A stretch of DNA of 64,000 bases from DATLLN01 sp963809205 (GTDB taxonomy: Bacteria; Actinomycetota; Thermoleophilia; Gaiellales; JAICJC01), in assembly GCA_963809205.1 (NCBI GenBank), contig CAWEIS010000010.1, positions 464,995-528,994 of the forward strand. The letters are read 5' to 3'. Of the stretch, positions 16,450 through 25,468 are shown piece by piece (within the stretch, counting starts at the first letter, position 1; each line of letters begins with the position of its first letter). The notes beneath the pieces were generated by a model. The model made no database searches and was not told where the DNA came from. It worked only from the letters and a program-made list of their open reading frames with translations. A program made the translations under genes and the position numbers.

Positions 16450-16949
16450 GCCGGGGTTAGGCGGTGGCCGGCACCTTGCGGCTGAGCGTCTGGCCGATGG
16501 TGGTCAGCTTGTCGAGCGCTGCCGTCTCCTGCTCGCAGGTTGGTTCGCAGGAGCTTGGCGGCGTCCTTCTCGCCCAGCGCGTCGGCCATGGTGACAAGGC
16601 CGGTGTAGGCGGCGATCTCGTAGTGCTCGGTGCGCGCGCCGGCACCCGTCAGGAACATGTCCATGACGTCAGGAGAGGGACTCTCGTCCTTGACGAACTC
16701 GTCATGCTCGGTCTTCAGACCCTCGATACCGGGACACTTCTCAGCTTTCGGCTTCTCACCGATAGCCTCGAACGCGGCCTCGACGTTGGCGACGTGCTGC
16801 TTGGTCTCGGTGAGGTGATCCTGGAATGCAGTCGCGAGGCTTTTGTCAGTTGCTTCCTCGGCGAGCTTCGGCAGTGTCTTCACGAGCGTCCGCTCAGCGT
16901 AAAGGATGTCTCCAAGCTCATGCATGAACAGTTCACGTGGCTCTTTCAT
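16425..16949 (-). pseudogene. YciE/DUF892 ferritin-like protein, frameshifted near the 3' end (copy A)
   Basis: Residues 1 to about 140 match copy B (40850-41341): MKEPRELFMHELGDILYAER, then four-helix-bundle segments with Glu/His candidate metal ligands (HEL, E..H, TEHYE). Copy A reads CTGCGAG where copy B has CTCGAG, so the last 25 or so residues are replaced by an unrelated Arg/Ala tail running into the hairpin. The family is a di-iron, ferritin-like stress protein. A ribosome site GGAAGGAAG precedes ATG 16949. Confidence 0.75.
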
Positions 16950-16969
16950 GTGGTTCCTTCCTTCCGTTT

Positions 16970-16992
16970 AGGTCGGGAACCGATCCCGACCT
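16970..16992 (-). promoter_or_regulatory. 5' leader hairpin of ferritin-like gene (copy A)
   Basis: AGGTCGGGA and TCCCGACCT form a 9-bp stem with loop TCGGT, immediately upstream of the ribosome site. Copy B has the same stem with a different loop (CCGT). Conservation of the stem while the loop varies suggests selection on structure, or a symmetrical protein-binding site. Confidence 0.45.
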
Positions 16993-17145
16993 CTGATGTT
17001 GGTGCCGCCTCAAACGGCGCCTATCCGTGTCATGCCCGCTGCGGATGAAGGTCAGCGGTGCGAACGCCGGCCGGAGGGCTCGGCCCGCGTCGGAGCATCG
17101 ACGCCCAGAGAGCAGCTCGTGCCGCTCCCCAAGGGCGATCGTGGT

Positions 17146-17481
17146 CTAGCGGTCGTCGTTGTCGCCGTCGGCCCAGAAGGGCTCACGGCTTCCGGCCTTG
17201 GCCAGGCCACGGCTAACCATGTAGCCGACAGTCAGGATAGTGATGTAGAGCCATGCCCTCGACGCGTTGAAGGCGTCACCATTGTTGTCGGCACCGGAGC
17301 CGCTGCCGTTGCCGCTGGTCACGAGCCACGCGGCGATCAGCACGCCCGCGACGGCGAGCACATAGACCAACAGCTCCGTGGTCTTCAAAGAGTGCTTGGT
17401 CTCCGTCGTCAACCGCTTCGCCGGACGCTCGGTCGCGGCGCGATTGCGCCCGCCCGTCCGTTCCTCGACATGTGTAGTCAT
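17146..17481 (-). CDS. 111-aa two-TM membrane protein (copy A)
   Basis: ATG 17481 follows AAGGGGCGGGT. A polar N-terminus (TTHVEERTGGRNR) leads to one TM helix (LLVYVLAVAGVLIAAWLVTS), a Gly/Asn-rich loop (NGSGSGADNNGDAF) and a second TM helix (AWLYITILTVGYMVSRGLAK), ending GDNDDR. Almost identical to 40325-40660. Small proteins of this kind are common in actinobacteria; function unknown. Confidence 0.8.
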   Translation of the reverse strand: MTTHVEERTGGRNRAATERPAKRLTTETKHSLKTTELLVYVLAVAGVLIAAWLVTSGNGSGSGADNNGDAFNASRAWLYITILTVGYMVSRGLAKAGSREPFWADGDNDDR

Positions 17482-17755
17482 ACCCGCCCCTTCGTGGTTG
17501 GTGGTCTCCCGAACGGATCGGCAGGTACCCCGCCGCCCACCCGGGCCATCACCGATCAAGTACACCCGAGCCGCTCGAACATAAACCTCGGCGATCAACG
17601 AGAGACACCAACCCGAAGCCGACTGACGTCACCCGCCGCCCAGCCACGGCAAATCCATAGCCGGGGGGCTATGTACTCTCTTGCCGCCGTTCCGGCAGAA
17701 GCCGCGGCGCCAGGCGATCCGGGATCGAAACCTCACCCGGCTCTTCTCAAGCAAC

Positions 17756-18043
17756 CTACTGGTGAATGCGGAGCGTGTCGCGGTGCTTGTTCAGCTCGCA
17801 CGCGGGTATCAGCGCTTCCCGGTACGGCTTCCTATTCTCAACCCGCTCGTACGCGGCGAACACGGCGTCGGGGATGACGAGGCCGAGTAGGGCGCCGCCG
17901 GCCGCGCCGTCGCTGGTGTCGAGCTGCCGGTCGGCCACCCAGACGCCGCGCGAGTCGTCGGTGCTCAGGCGGCGACCGGTGGTGTCGTGGAAGCCGTCGC
18001 GGAAGATGGCTTCCACGGCGTGTGTCCGGTGATAAATGAGCAT
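17756..18043 (-). CDS. 95-aa protein MLIYHRTHAVEAIF... (copy A, intact)
   Basis: The product starts MLIYHRT and continues with FRDGFHD, VWVADRQLD and ALIPACELN. The motif order (YHRT at the start, W-V-A/S-x-x-P/Q-L in the middle) recalls small proteins of RNA 2'-phosphotransferase/ART-like fold, but this is only a suggestion. Copy B at 40025 has lost the central part by deletion. The ribosome site is weak. Confidence 0.6.
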   Translation of the reverse strand: MLIYHRTHAVEAIFRDGFHDTTGRRLSTDDSRGVWVADRQLDTSDGAAGGALLGLVIPDAVFAAYERVENRKPYREALIPACELNKHRDTLRIHQ

Positions 18044-18310
18044 CTGGCGTTGAAAGGTCGGGACGACACCGTGCGACCGCCCATGTGGAGCCACGGCGGC
18101 CGCACTGTGCCTCACCCGGGTTTACTCGTTCCCACGGGATGACATTCGAAACGGGCATCGGCGGGCGGCCCGACGCCCGCCATAGGTGACGGCAGAAACT
18201 GACCAGCGGCACGACGGGCCGCAGGTAAAGCGCGTTGGGCTAAGCACGACCGCGCGATTGACACCCAGCACTACTGGGTACTGAGATGCCAACTCGTTAG
18301 GAGAGGACTC

Positions 18311-18589
18311 ATGGGAATTATCGCCTTCATCGTGCTCGGACTGCTAGCCGGAGCGATCGCAAAAATCATCATGCCTGGCGAGGATCCAGGCGGCATCATC
18401 GTGACCGCGCTGATCGGCGTCGCCGGGGCACTCGTCGGAGGCTTCTTGGCGTCGGCAATCTTCGGTGCGCATCCGCTCGACGATTTCTTCGACGTCAGCA
18501 CCTGGCTCACCGCGATCTTGGGCGCCATCGTCCTGCTCGCGGTCTACCGAGTCACGATCGGACGGCGGGCAGGGCCGGCTCGCGTCTGA
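18311..18589 (+). CDS. GlsB/YeaQ/YmgE family stress membrane protein
   Basis: A 92-residue three-helix protein: MGIIAFIVLGLLAGAIAKII, then GGIIVTALIGVAGALVGGFL with glycine-zipper spacing, and a last helix LTAILGAIVLLAVYRV. This is the 'transglycosylase-associated' (YeaQ/YmgE) family; despite the name it has no catalytic domain. GAGAGGACTC precedes the ATG. Its 3' part overlaps the possible start of the ion-channel gene. Confidence 0.85.
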   Translation: MGIIAFIVLGLLAGAIAKIIMPGEDPGGIIVTALIGVAGALVGGFLASAIFGAHPLDDFFDVSTWLTAILGAIVLLAVYRVTIGRRAGPARV

Positions 18590-19292
18590 AACAGATCAGC
18601 GGCATCCGACATCAGCGGCTCGCACGCCCGGCGCGGACGTCGTTCGCTTTCTCGACAGCTACGCCAGCCTACTCGCCCTGCTGCTGGCCAACTTCTTCCT
18701 GCTCGAGCTGATAGACGACCGCCGCTGGGGCGCGTTTGGCAGCACGCTGCTGGCGGCCGCCGCCCTGATGGTCGCCATCTCCGATCCGCAGGCGGGCCAC
18801 CGCATCAAGCTCCGCCACTGGATCTCGATCGGCGCATGCGTAGCACTGGCGCCGATCGTCCTTTTCGTCACCTCAGATTCGGTGGTCGGCCTGGTCTACT
18901 TGCTGCCGGTCGCGCTACTGGTCACGGCCACGCTGCCGGTGACGATCGGACGCGTGCTCGAGCACCGCAAAGTGAACCACGAGACGGTACTCGGCGCCCT
19001 CTGCGCCTACGTGCTGGTCGGGCTGCTGTTCGCCTTCCTATACCTGGCGGTCAACGAGCTTCGGGACGCGCCGTTCTGCACCCAGCCCGGCAATCACTCG
19101 CAATCGGAGTACGTCTATTTCAGCTTCGTGGCGCTGACCACCCTGGGTTTCGGCGACCTCTCACCGTCGGTAGGGCTGCCACAGGCCCTGACCGCGCTCG
19201 AGGCACTGTTCGGTCAGGTGTTTCGAGTCACTCTGGTCGCACGACTGGTGACGCTGTGGGTGCGCGCAGACGCACAGACCCTCGGCCGCTAG
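18465..19292 (+). CDS. two-pore-type ion channel protein (potassium channel-like)
   Basis: The conserved protein begins around 18640 (RFLDSYASLLALLLANFFLL) and has about six hydrophobic segments; the last pair encloses a pore loop with FVALTTLGFGDLSP, a K+ selectivity-filter signature (T-L-G-F-G-D). The only in-frame ATG, 18465, lies within the GlsB gene and would add a Ser/Arg-rich stretch; no other ATG, GTG or TTG is in frame before 18640, so the true start may be non-canonical or lost. It likely conducts cations across the cytoplasmic membrane. Confidence 0.75.
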   Translation: MRIRSTISSTSAPGSPRSWAPSSCSRSTESRSDGGQGRLASETDQRHPTSAARTPGADVVRFLDSYASLLALLLANFFLLELIDDRRWGAFGSTLLAAAALMVAISDPQAGHRIKLRHWISIGACVALAPIVLFVTSDSVVGLVYLLPVALLVTATLPVTIGRVLEHRKVNHETVLGALCAYVLVGLLFAFLYLAVNELRDAPFCTQPGNHSQSEYVYFSFVALTTLGFGDLSPSVGLPQALTALEALFGQVFRVTLVARLVTLWVRADAQTLGR

Positions 19293-19590
19293 ACCGGATC
19301 CGCAGGCAGGCCGGGGCACGGGTTGGATTGCAACGACACGCGCGCGATAAGCCGCGGGCCCAGTCGATCCCGAACGGAAAGGTACGTGTTCTCTCAAACC
19401 TGCAACGAAAATTGTCTAACCTGGAGGAGCATGCGGAGTGACACGCAAAGAGCTAGCTCATGGGACGCGGGGACGGTACGGGTATCGCGGGTGTCGGTGC
19501 GAGGCGTGCCGGCATGCGAACGGCACGCATATGCGGGAGTATTGGGCGCGTCGGCGAGCGTCGGAGTGACCCCTAGCGGATGCGTTCAGT

Positions 19591-19767
19591 TCAACGCGAC
19601 GGTCGACCAACGGTCGACCGCTTGAAATACGCGTAGGCCACTGCGACGGACACGAGTTCCCATCCCTCGTCGCCGAGACTGTCGAGGTCTTCGACCGCGC
19701 CGGGTCGATCGAGGTAGATGGCTCGGTACTCCCAGCAGCGAGGCTCGATCGCGGTTGCATTCAACAT
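19591..19767 (-). CDS. 58-aa DUF4177-like protein
   Basis: ATG 19767 gives a protein with WEYRAIYL followed by LDSLGDEGWELVSVAVA, the typical small DUF4177 pattern (W-E-Y ... L-x-x-L-G-x-E-G-W-E-L-V). It starts 3 nt after the stop of the C-x4-H-x18-C-x2-C protein at 19771, so the two form an operon. A decayed version of the same pair follows the paralogue at 39561. Confidence 0.65.
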   Translation of the reverse strand: MLNATAIEPRCWEYRAIYLDRPGAVEDLDSLGDEGWELVSVAVAYAYFKRSTVGRPSR

Positions 19768-19770
19768 CGC

Positions 19771-19980
19771 TCAGCCGACCGCCGTTCGCCCGGTCGTCTT
19801 GACGCTGCGGTGCTCAGTGCCGTGGAGCGGGCCGATCCGGCCGCATCTGGCGCAATCGGTGCGCAGCATCGATACCTCCCCGAACGCGAGCTCGGTGGTC
19901 TCCCATGCGTGCCCGTGCCGCAGACAATCAATCCGGTCTGCAAGACGGCGCGTCAGTCCTCTCTTGGCTTCGCCGTGCAT
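19771..19980 (-). CDS. 69-aa C-x4-H-x18-C-x2-C small protein, paralogue 1
   Basis: A basic N-terminus (KRGLTRRLADRIDC) leads to LRHGHAWETT and TDCARCGRIGP, then HGTEHRSV. The spacing C-x4-H-x18-C-x2-C is identical in the paralogues at 37310 and 39561, suggesting a single zinc-binding site. No named family recognised. A hairpin element lies 27 nt upstream of the start, and a DUF4177-like gene follows. Confidence 0.65.
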   Translation of the reverse strand: MHGEAKRGLTRRLADRIDCLRHGHAWETTELAFGEVSMLRTDCARCGRIGPLHGTEHRSVKTTGRTAVG

Positions 19981-20006
19981 TTGCTCTGGCCCCCGCTAAT
20001 CTTGAT

Positions 20007-20056
20007 GCCTGGCTCAGAAGCGGGCGAGGGGAGTCGCTCTCGCTCCTGAGCCAGGT
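20007..20056 (-). promoter_or_regulatory. oriented hairpin element, copy 1
   Basis: Arms CCTGGCTCAG and CTGAGCCAGG pair perfectly, and with one mismatch the stem extends to about 15 bp. On the minus strand the 5' arm is followed by AGCGAGAGCGACTCCCC, shared with the copies at 37540 and 39479. It ends 27 nt before the start of the small Cys/His protein. Confidence 0.6.
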
Positions 20057-20142
20057 AACCATTCGCTCATATCCAGAAGAGGAGTACAGCTCGTCCTGGT
20101 AAGAGGCCCGGCGATGCCCAGATCGCCGGTGGTTGTAACTCG

Positions 20143-20455
20143 TCAGCTTGCCCCCGCCCGACGTCGGCGAAACAGGGACTCGAGAGATTTGACAGATGGT
20201 TCAGGAGTGGGTGGCGGGCTGCCTGCCGGATCGGGCGCGATCGCGGTCTCGTCGACCAGCCTGCGGACGACGTCGCCCGGGACATCCTGCCGGTCACGAG
20301 CTGCCATCTCGCGCTGCTGCTCGACGTCGACTCGGGACGCCTGCCAAAGCCCCCAGGTGGCCCGACACGAGCGCCCCCTGGGAGAGCGCGGAGACGTAGG
20401 TCACGCTGCGCACCCATTCCGTCGCTAAAAGAGACGGGCGATCCAGCCGACCAGG
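20143..20455 (-). pseudogene. degenerate copy of the 110-aa two-TM protein
   Basis: EWVRSVTYVSALSQGALV followed by SGHLGA is in one frame; the continuation RVDVEQQRE, DVVRRLVDETAIAP and a C-terminus ending RRRRAGAS is in another. Relative to the intact paralogue at 13129-13461 there is one extra T (GGGGGCTTTGG). The N-terminal part is not recognisable. Confidence 0.6.
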
Positions 20456-21334
20456 CCCGCGCAAGGCGGCTGAGGAGAACACGGCGCGGCCGGGCGACAG
20501 CCCGCCCGGCATGACGCCGAATAACGAAGCATGGCAGCGCGAGAGGCAGAACATCGGCCAGACGGCCGACGAGCTCGGGCTCCCGCGCACCTGGCGTAAA
20601 ACGAGCCGTCCCGGCCTAAGCACGACCAGCCCGAGGGCGAGCAAATGGGCCGCTGGCTAAGCGCCGACGAGCTGCCCCGACTCCACCGACCAGACGCAGG
20701 GCTAACGCCGGTACGCGACTGGTGCCGAGCTCGCCACCGGCCCGCCCCTCGGCGTCCTCCTAACAGCACGTGACTCAAGGCGACCGCCCGCGCTCGAGAC
20801 CGCGACGGCCCTGCCCCAACACGGCAATCCGAAAGCTGAGCGGGGACGAGCTGCCGGACACCACCGAGAAGACCCCAGGGTTACCCCCCGTTGGGTGCTC
20901 CGCGCGCCCATTCGAGGGATGACCGTGTTTTCCGGGCGTCGTTCGCTGGGCACGTTCGGCATGGCGCGATACACCATGCTATCTCCATACGAGTTTAGAG
21001 CGGCCGATGCCTGAAATCTCGGCCTTTGCCATGGTCGCCGCCGTCACCTTCCGGATCACCCGGCTTGTTGGCTGGGCTGACGTCACCACGCGTTCCGCGC
21101 CTGGGTGTCTGTCACCGATGCCCGCTACTCCGCCGTGATCGTGGATCAGGTAGACAAGGCCGGAACTCTGCCCGGACGGCACTCGGGCATCTGGAGAACC
21201 GAGCCGACCTGGCGCTGGTACTCGCTCGACTAATCGGTGCCCTTGGTCCGCCAGTGCTGTGGGCGGCCTGCGCGGCTCAGGGTGGTGCCGAGTGGGTTTT
21301 TGGGCAGGGTGTCGCGGGTACACGGTGAGCGCCG
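20456..21334. other. gene-poor stretch with fragments
   Basis: A 49-codon ATG ORF (20511-20660, plus) and an ORF starting at 21007 (plus, hydrophobic AFAMVAAVTFRITRLVG) can be seen, the latter possibly continued in another frame to the TAA near 21233. Neither resembles a named family. The region looks like decayed coding DNA. Confidence 0.3.
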
Positions 21335-23671
21335 GTGCGTGACAGGATCGTCAATCCGTGGGGTGAGCGTACGCCGTACGACCGTGATTGTCGTTGGCCG
21401 GCGCGGGTCGATATGCAGCTGGCCGACGGTGTACAGGAGGGGGACGTCGAGCGGTGGGCGCAGTCGGCATCGGTGCTGCATTCAAACGGTGACGCGATGG
21501 ACATCGCGGTATGCGATGAGCGGATCGTGGGGGTGAGGGGGCGCGAACACGACCGCGTTAATCGAGGGCGGCTTGGGCCTAAGGATCTGTTTGGCTGGCA
21601 GGCGAACAACTCGCCCGATCGCTTGACGCGGCCGCTGGTGCGCGAGGGCGGCCGGTTGGTCGAGAGCGATTGGGACACGGCGATGGGACGGTTGGTCGAG
21701 CGTTCGAAGAAGCTGCTGTTGGGTCCGGGTGGGTGGGGCCACTTTGGCTTTTACACGTCCGGCCAGCTGTTCTTGGAGGAGTACTACACGCTGGGGGTGC
21801 TTGGGAAGGCCGGCATTGGAACGCCGCACATGGACGGCAACACGCGTCTGTGTACCGCGACGTCGGCAGCCGCTCTGAAGGCGAGCTTTGGCACCGATGG
21901 GCAGCCCGGCTCCTACACCGATGTCGATCACTGCGACGCGATCGCGCTTTGGGGGCACAACGTCGCGGCGACTCAGACCGTGCTTTGGTCGCGCATGCTC
22001 GACCGTCGGCGCGGCACGTCGCCGCCGCGGATGCTGTGCGTCGATCCGCGTGACACGCCGGTGGCGCGCGAGTCGGACGTGCACGCCGCGGTGCGAGTCG
22101 GAACCAACATGGCGTTCATGAACGCGGTGATCCGCGAGATGTTCGAGCATGGGTGGATTGACGAGGGCTACGTCGCTGCGCACACGCTCGGTGTCGATGC
22201 GCTGCGGCGGGGTGTCGAGCCGTATACGCCGGAGCGTGCGGCGGAGATCTGCCGGATTCCAGCAGGTGTCGTGCGTGAGGCGGCCGAGCTGGTGGGGACG
22301 TGTGAGCGGCTGTTCTCGACGGTGCTGCAGGGCTTCTATCAGTCTCATCAGGCAACGGCGGCCGCGTGTCAGGTGAACAACGTGCACTTGCTGCGCGGCA
22401 TGATCGGACGGCCTGGGGCGGGGCTCTGCCAGATGAACGGCCAGCCGTCGGCGCAGAACACCCGTGAGACGGGAGCGGACGGCGATCTTGCCGGTATGCG
22501 CAACTGGGACAACAAGGCGCACGTCGCTGAGCTTGTCCGGTTGTGGAACGTGGATGAGATGCAGATTCCGCACTGGTCGCCGCCGACGCATGCCATGCAG
22601 ATTTGGCGCTACGCCGAGCAGGGCTCGATCAAGCTACTGTGGATCTCGGCCACCAACCCCGCGGTTTCGATGCCCGACCTGGCCCGCGTGCGGCGGATCC
22701 TCGAGCGTGAGGAGCTCTTCGTCGTTGTCCAGGACGTCTTCATGAGCGAAACCGCCCGGTTCGCCGACGTGGTGCTGCCGGCGGCGACGTGGGGTGAGAA
22801 GACAGGGACATTCACCAACGCCGACCGCACGGTGCACCTGTCAGAGAAGGCTGTCGACCCACCCGGCGAGGCTCGCGCCGATCTTGAGATCTTTCTCGAC
22901 TATGCGCGGCGGATGGATTTTCGTGATCGCGACGACGAGCCTCTGATCGCCTGGGACGACGCCGAGGGCGCGTTCGAGGCGTGGAAGGCCTGCTCGAAGG
23001 GACGGCCGTGCGACTACAGCGGAATGACATACGACCTCCTGCGCGGATCCAGCGGCATCCAATGGCCATGCACCGCGGATGCGCCTGGGGGAACCGAGCG
23101 GCTCTACACGGGCGGCGTATTCAACACCGAGCCGAGCTACGCGGAGACGTTTGGGCAGGACCTGAAGACCGGGGCCCCGCACACCGAAGCCGAGTACCGC
23201 GCCAAAGAGGCCCACGGTCGCGCGTTCCTGCACAGCGCCGGCTACTCCGACCCCGTCGAGCAGCCCACCGCCGAGTACCCGCTGCTGCTCACCACCGGAC
23301 GCGCCGTCTACCACTTCCACACGCGCACCAAGACGGCTCGCGCTCCCGAGCTCCAAGCAGCGGCCCCCGACGTCTGGGTGGAGCTCAACCCCAGCGACGC
23401 CGCCGACGCCGGCATCGCGGAGGGCAACTTGGTGCGGATCGTCTCGCCTCGCGGCTCGCTCGAGGCACCGGCGCGCATCAACGGCATCCGGCCGGGCGTG
23501 GTCTTCGTGCCGTTTCACTACGGCTACTGGGATGCCGGCGACGGGGCTTCGCCGGACGGTACGGCGGGCCGCGCGGCCAACGAGCTGACGATCACGGCCT
23601 GGGACCCACTGTCCAAGCAGCCCCAGTTCAAGCTGGCCGCGGTTCGCATCGAACGAGCGGAGGCGAGCTGA
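21335..23671 (+). CDS. molybdopterin oxidoreductase (FdhA/NarB-type) lacking the N-terminal Fe-S cysteines
   Basis: A 778-residue member of the DMSO-reductase superfamily: a Mo-bis-MGD domain with NTRLCTATS (likely Cys ligand to Mo), GHNVAATQTV, ATNPAVSMPDL, and a C-terminal molydop-binding domain (TTGRAVYHFHTRTKTARAPEL). The N-terminal site that normally holds C-x2-C-x3-C reads S46-VL-H49-SNG-D53, so the [4Fe-4S] cluster probably cannot form. GTG start. It is followed directly by a ferritin-like and a YaaH-like gene in one operon. Substrate (formate, nitrate or other) cannot be told. Confidence 0.85.
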   Translation: MRDRIVNPWGERTPYDRDCRWPARVDMQLADGVQEGDVERWAQSASVLHSNGDAMDIAVCDERIVGVRGREHDRVNRGRLGPKDLFGWQANNSPDRLTRPLVREGGRLVESDWDTAMGRLVERSKKLLLGPGGWGHFGFYTSGQLFLEEYYTLGVLGKAGIGTPHMDGNTRLCTATSAAALKASFGTDGQPGSYTDVDHCDAIALWGHNVAATQTVLWSRMLDRRRGTSPPRMLCVDPRDTPVARESDVHAAVRVGTNMAFMNAVIREMFEHGWIDEGYVAAHTLGVDALRRGVEPYTPERAAEICRIPAGVVREAAELVGTCERLFSTVLQGFYQSHQATAAACQVNNVHLLRGMIGRPGAGLCQMNGQPSAQNTRETGADGDLAGMRNWDNKAHVAELVRLWNVDEMQIPHWSPPTHAMQIWRYAEQGSIKLLWISATNPAVSMPDLARVRRILEREELFVVVQDVFMSETARFADVVLPAATWGEKTGTFTNADRTVHLSEKAVDPPGEARADLEIFLDYARRMDFRDRDDEPLIAWDDAEGAFEAWKACSKGRPCDYSGMTYDLLRGSSGIQWPCTADAPGGTERLYTGGVFNTEPSYAETFGQDLKTGAPHTEAEYRAKEAHGRAFLHSAGYSDPVEQPTAEYPLLLTTGRAVYHFHTRTKTARAPELQAAAPDVWVELNPSDAADAGIAEGNLVRIVSPRGSLEAPARINGIRPGVVFVPFHYGYWDAGDGASPDGTAGRAANELTITAWDPLSKQPQFKLAAVRIERAEAS

Positions 23672-23672
23672 A

Positions 23673-24128
23673 ATGCAGCTCGGCCACCAGATCGGGCTGC
23701 TGCACCGCACCCAGGTCAACCTGGCCGCTGCCCTACGAGACGTCGCGGAGGCACATGCCGACGAGGTCGATGTGTTCCACACCGCCCAGCGCCTCGCCGG
23801 CGAGTGCGACGCGCACGCGGCACGGCTGGAGCCGTTCGCCGAGCGCTACCTCGAAGCCGCAGATGATGAGCCGGATCGGCTACACGCCGAGCTCTTCTCG
23901 GGAAGCCGCGGCGGTCCGCTCGGCCTATTGCGCGACCTTCAAGATCTCTACCTGATGGCGAATCTCTGCGATGTCGCGTGGATGCTGGTCGGGCAAGCCG
24001 CGCAGGGAATCCGCGACACCGACCTAGTGGCCGTCGTCCGGACGTGCGAGGGTGAGACGGCCGGCCAAGTCACATGGCTGCGGGCACGGCTAAAGGAGGC
24101 TGCGCCGCAGGCCCTGGTCGTCGCATGA
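23673..24128 (+). CDS. helical protein in the molybdoenzyme operon
   Basis: A 151-residue all-helical protein, MQLGHQIGLLHRTQVNLA..., with repeated E/H/D positions (AEAHADEVDVFH, DAHAARLE, LYLMANLCDVAWM, CEGETAGQ) spaced as in four-helix bundles; a ferritin-like or hemerythrin-like fold is possible. It starts 1 nt after the molybdoenzyme stop and overlaps the next gene by 4 nt, so it is likely a partner of that enzyme or transporter. Confidence 0.6.
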   Translation: MQLGHQIGLLHRTQVNLAAALRDVAEAHADEVDVFHTAQRLAGECDAHAARLEPFAERYLEAADDEPDRLHAELFSGSRGGPLGLLRDLQDLYLMANLCDVAWMLVGQAAQGIRDTDLVAVVRTCEGETAGQVTWLRARLKEAAPQALVVA

Positions 24129-24805
24129 GCCAGCCGCCCGAGCACGATGCCGCGCGCACCCGGGTCGTCCTGCGGCCGATCGCCTCCCCGCTGCCGCTTG
24201 GCTTCCTAGCGCTCTCCGCAGCCACCGTCCTCCTCTCCGGCCTCCAGCTCGGCTGGCTGGGCGTCGATCAGGGAGAACCCGTGGCGCTGATCCTGATCGC
24301 GTTCGTCGTTCCGCTCCAGCTCGTCGCCAGCGTCCTCGGCTTTCTTGCTCGCGACGGGGCGGCCGGCACCGGCATGGGGATTTTGGCGGGAACGTGGCTG
24401 TCGGTCGCGCTCGTGACGCTGACGGGCCGCCCGGGAGCCACCAGCGACGCGCTCGGCCTGCTGCTCCTAGTTGCGAGCGTCGCGATGCTAGTACCCGCCT
24501 CCGCCGCGCTGCAGGGCAAACTGGCACCCGCAGCGGTACTGTGCACCACCGCGCTTCGGTTCCTCCTGACCGGACTCTTTCAGCTCACCGCGTCCGGAGC
24601 CTGGGCTGACGCGGCCGGAATCGTCGGCCTGTTCCTCGGCGTGCTCGCGGTGTATACGGCTCTTGCACTCGAGCTCGAGGACGCCGCGCGGCGCACCCTG
24701 CTGCCTATCGGACGGCGCGGACCAGGCGCGTCCGCGCTGACAGCCGACTTGGACGGCCAGCTCAGCAACGTCGCGCGGGAGCCCGGCGTGCGCACGCAGC
24801 TATGA
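24125..24805 (+). CDS. GPR1/FUN34/YaaH-type membrane protein
   Basis: A 226-residue protein with six or seven hydrophobic helices. The first membrane segment (ASPLPLGFLALSAATVLLSG) matches the N-P-L-x-L-G type motif of the YaaH (SatP) acetate/succinate permease family, followed by FVVPLQLVASVLGFLARD. The ATGA overlap couples it to the preceding gene. It may move a small carboxylate such as formate or acetate for the molybdoenzyme; that link is inference. Confidence 0.65.
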   Translation: MSQPPEHDAARTRVVLRPIASPLPLGFLALSAATVLLSGLQLGWLGVDQGEPVALILIAFVVPLQLVASVLGFLARDGAAGTGMGILAGTWLSVALVTLTGRPGATSDALGLLLLVASVAMLVPASAALQGKLAPAAVLCTTALRFLLTGLFQLTASGAWADAAGIVGLFLGVLAVYTALALELEDAARRTLLPIGRRGPGASALTADLDGQLSNVAREPGVRTQL

Positions 24806-25468
24806 GAGTTCAGGTTGCGCGAACGAGCACCATCCCGCAGCGTGGTAAAGCGCCTCGCCAGGCACGCCGCGCAGTCAACCCCCGCGTGCCGGAAGGAGCG
24901 CAGAGCGCGAACGCAGGGGGCCGGGCGACGTGTCGCCTCGGGTAGCGTTGGGTATCTCGCTGGTGTCCGGCCCGGCCGGGCGCGCGAGGCGTCCCAAGCT
25001 CCCGCGATCGCGTTGGTCGGGCCGGGCGTTATGCGCGCGGCGCAGGTTGCGACCCGCGCCGCCAGAATGGAGTCCGAGCCAACCCAGCTCACGCGCGGCC
25101 GGGCGCCGGTGCGCCCGCCCCGACTGGGCACCAGGGACGATCCGCGCGGCTCAGCAGGGTTTGTTGCGGCCTAGTCGTGGGCAGTGCTGGAGCGTGGCCT
25201 TGAAACAGTTGATCTTGCGGGAGGTCGCCCGCCAAGACGGAGATCTGCATTGGGTCGATGTCAGATCTGGTCGGTCAGCGCTGGTGCGAGGTCTGGAGGC
25301 GGCGGCCGGTGAAGGCAGACGCCGCCATCGGCCGGTCGCACCACGCGAAGTGTCGTCGTGGCATCCACCTCGCCGGATTCTGGGAAGCGAACCGGGTGCA
25401 GATCAGCCGTGGCCGATCCGACGATCTCATGAGGCGCTGTCCGGTGGTGCTGGACGACGATCCCTGGG
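24806..25468. other. 663 bp without a confident gene
   Basis: Arg/Ala-rich open frames on both strands look like by-products of GC content. Nothing recognisable. Confidence 0.35.

Larger units (their letters stand above)
15720..18152 (-). repeat. inverted duplication, copy A
   Basis: A block holding the HAD gene, the ferritin-like gene, the 111-aa membrane protein and the 95-aa protein is repeated in opposite orientation at 39919-42080. Homology extends into intergenic DNA, including two conserved hairpins and leader sequence containing GGGAACGAGTAAACCCG. Copy A keeps the 95-aa gene whole but has a frameshift in the ferritin-like gene. Confidence 0.85.
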
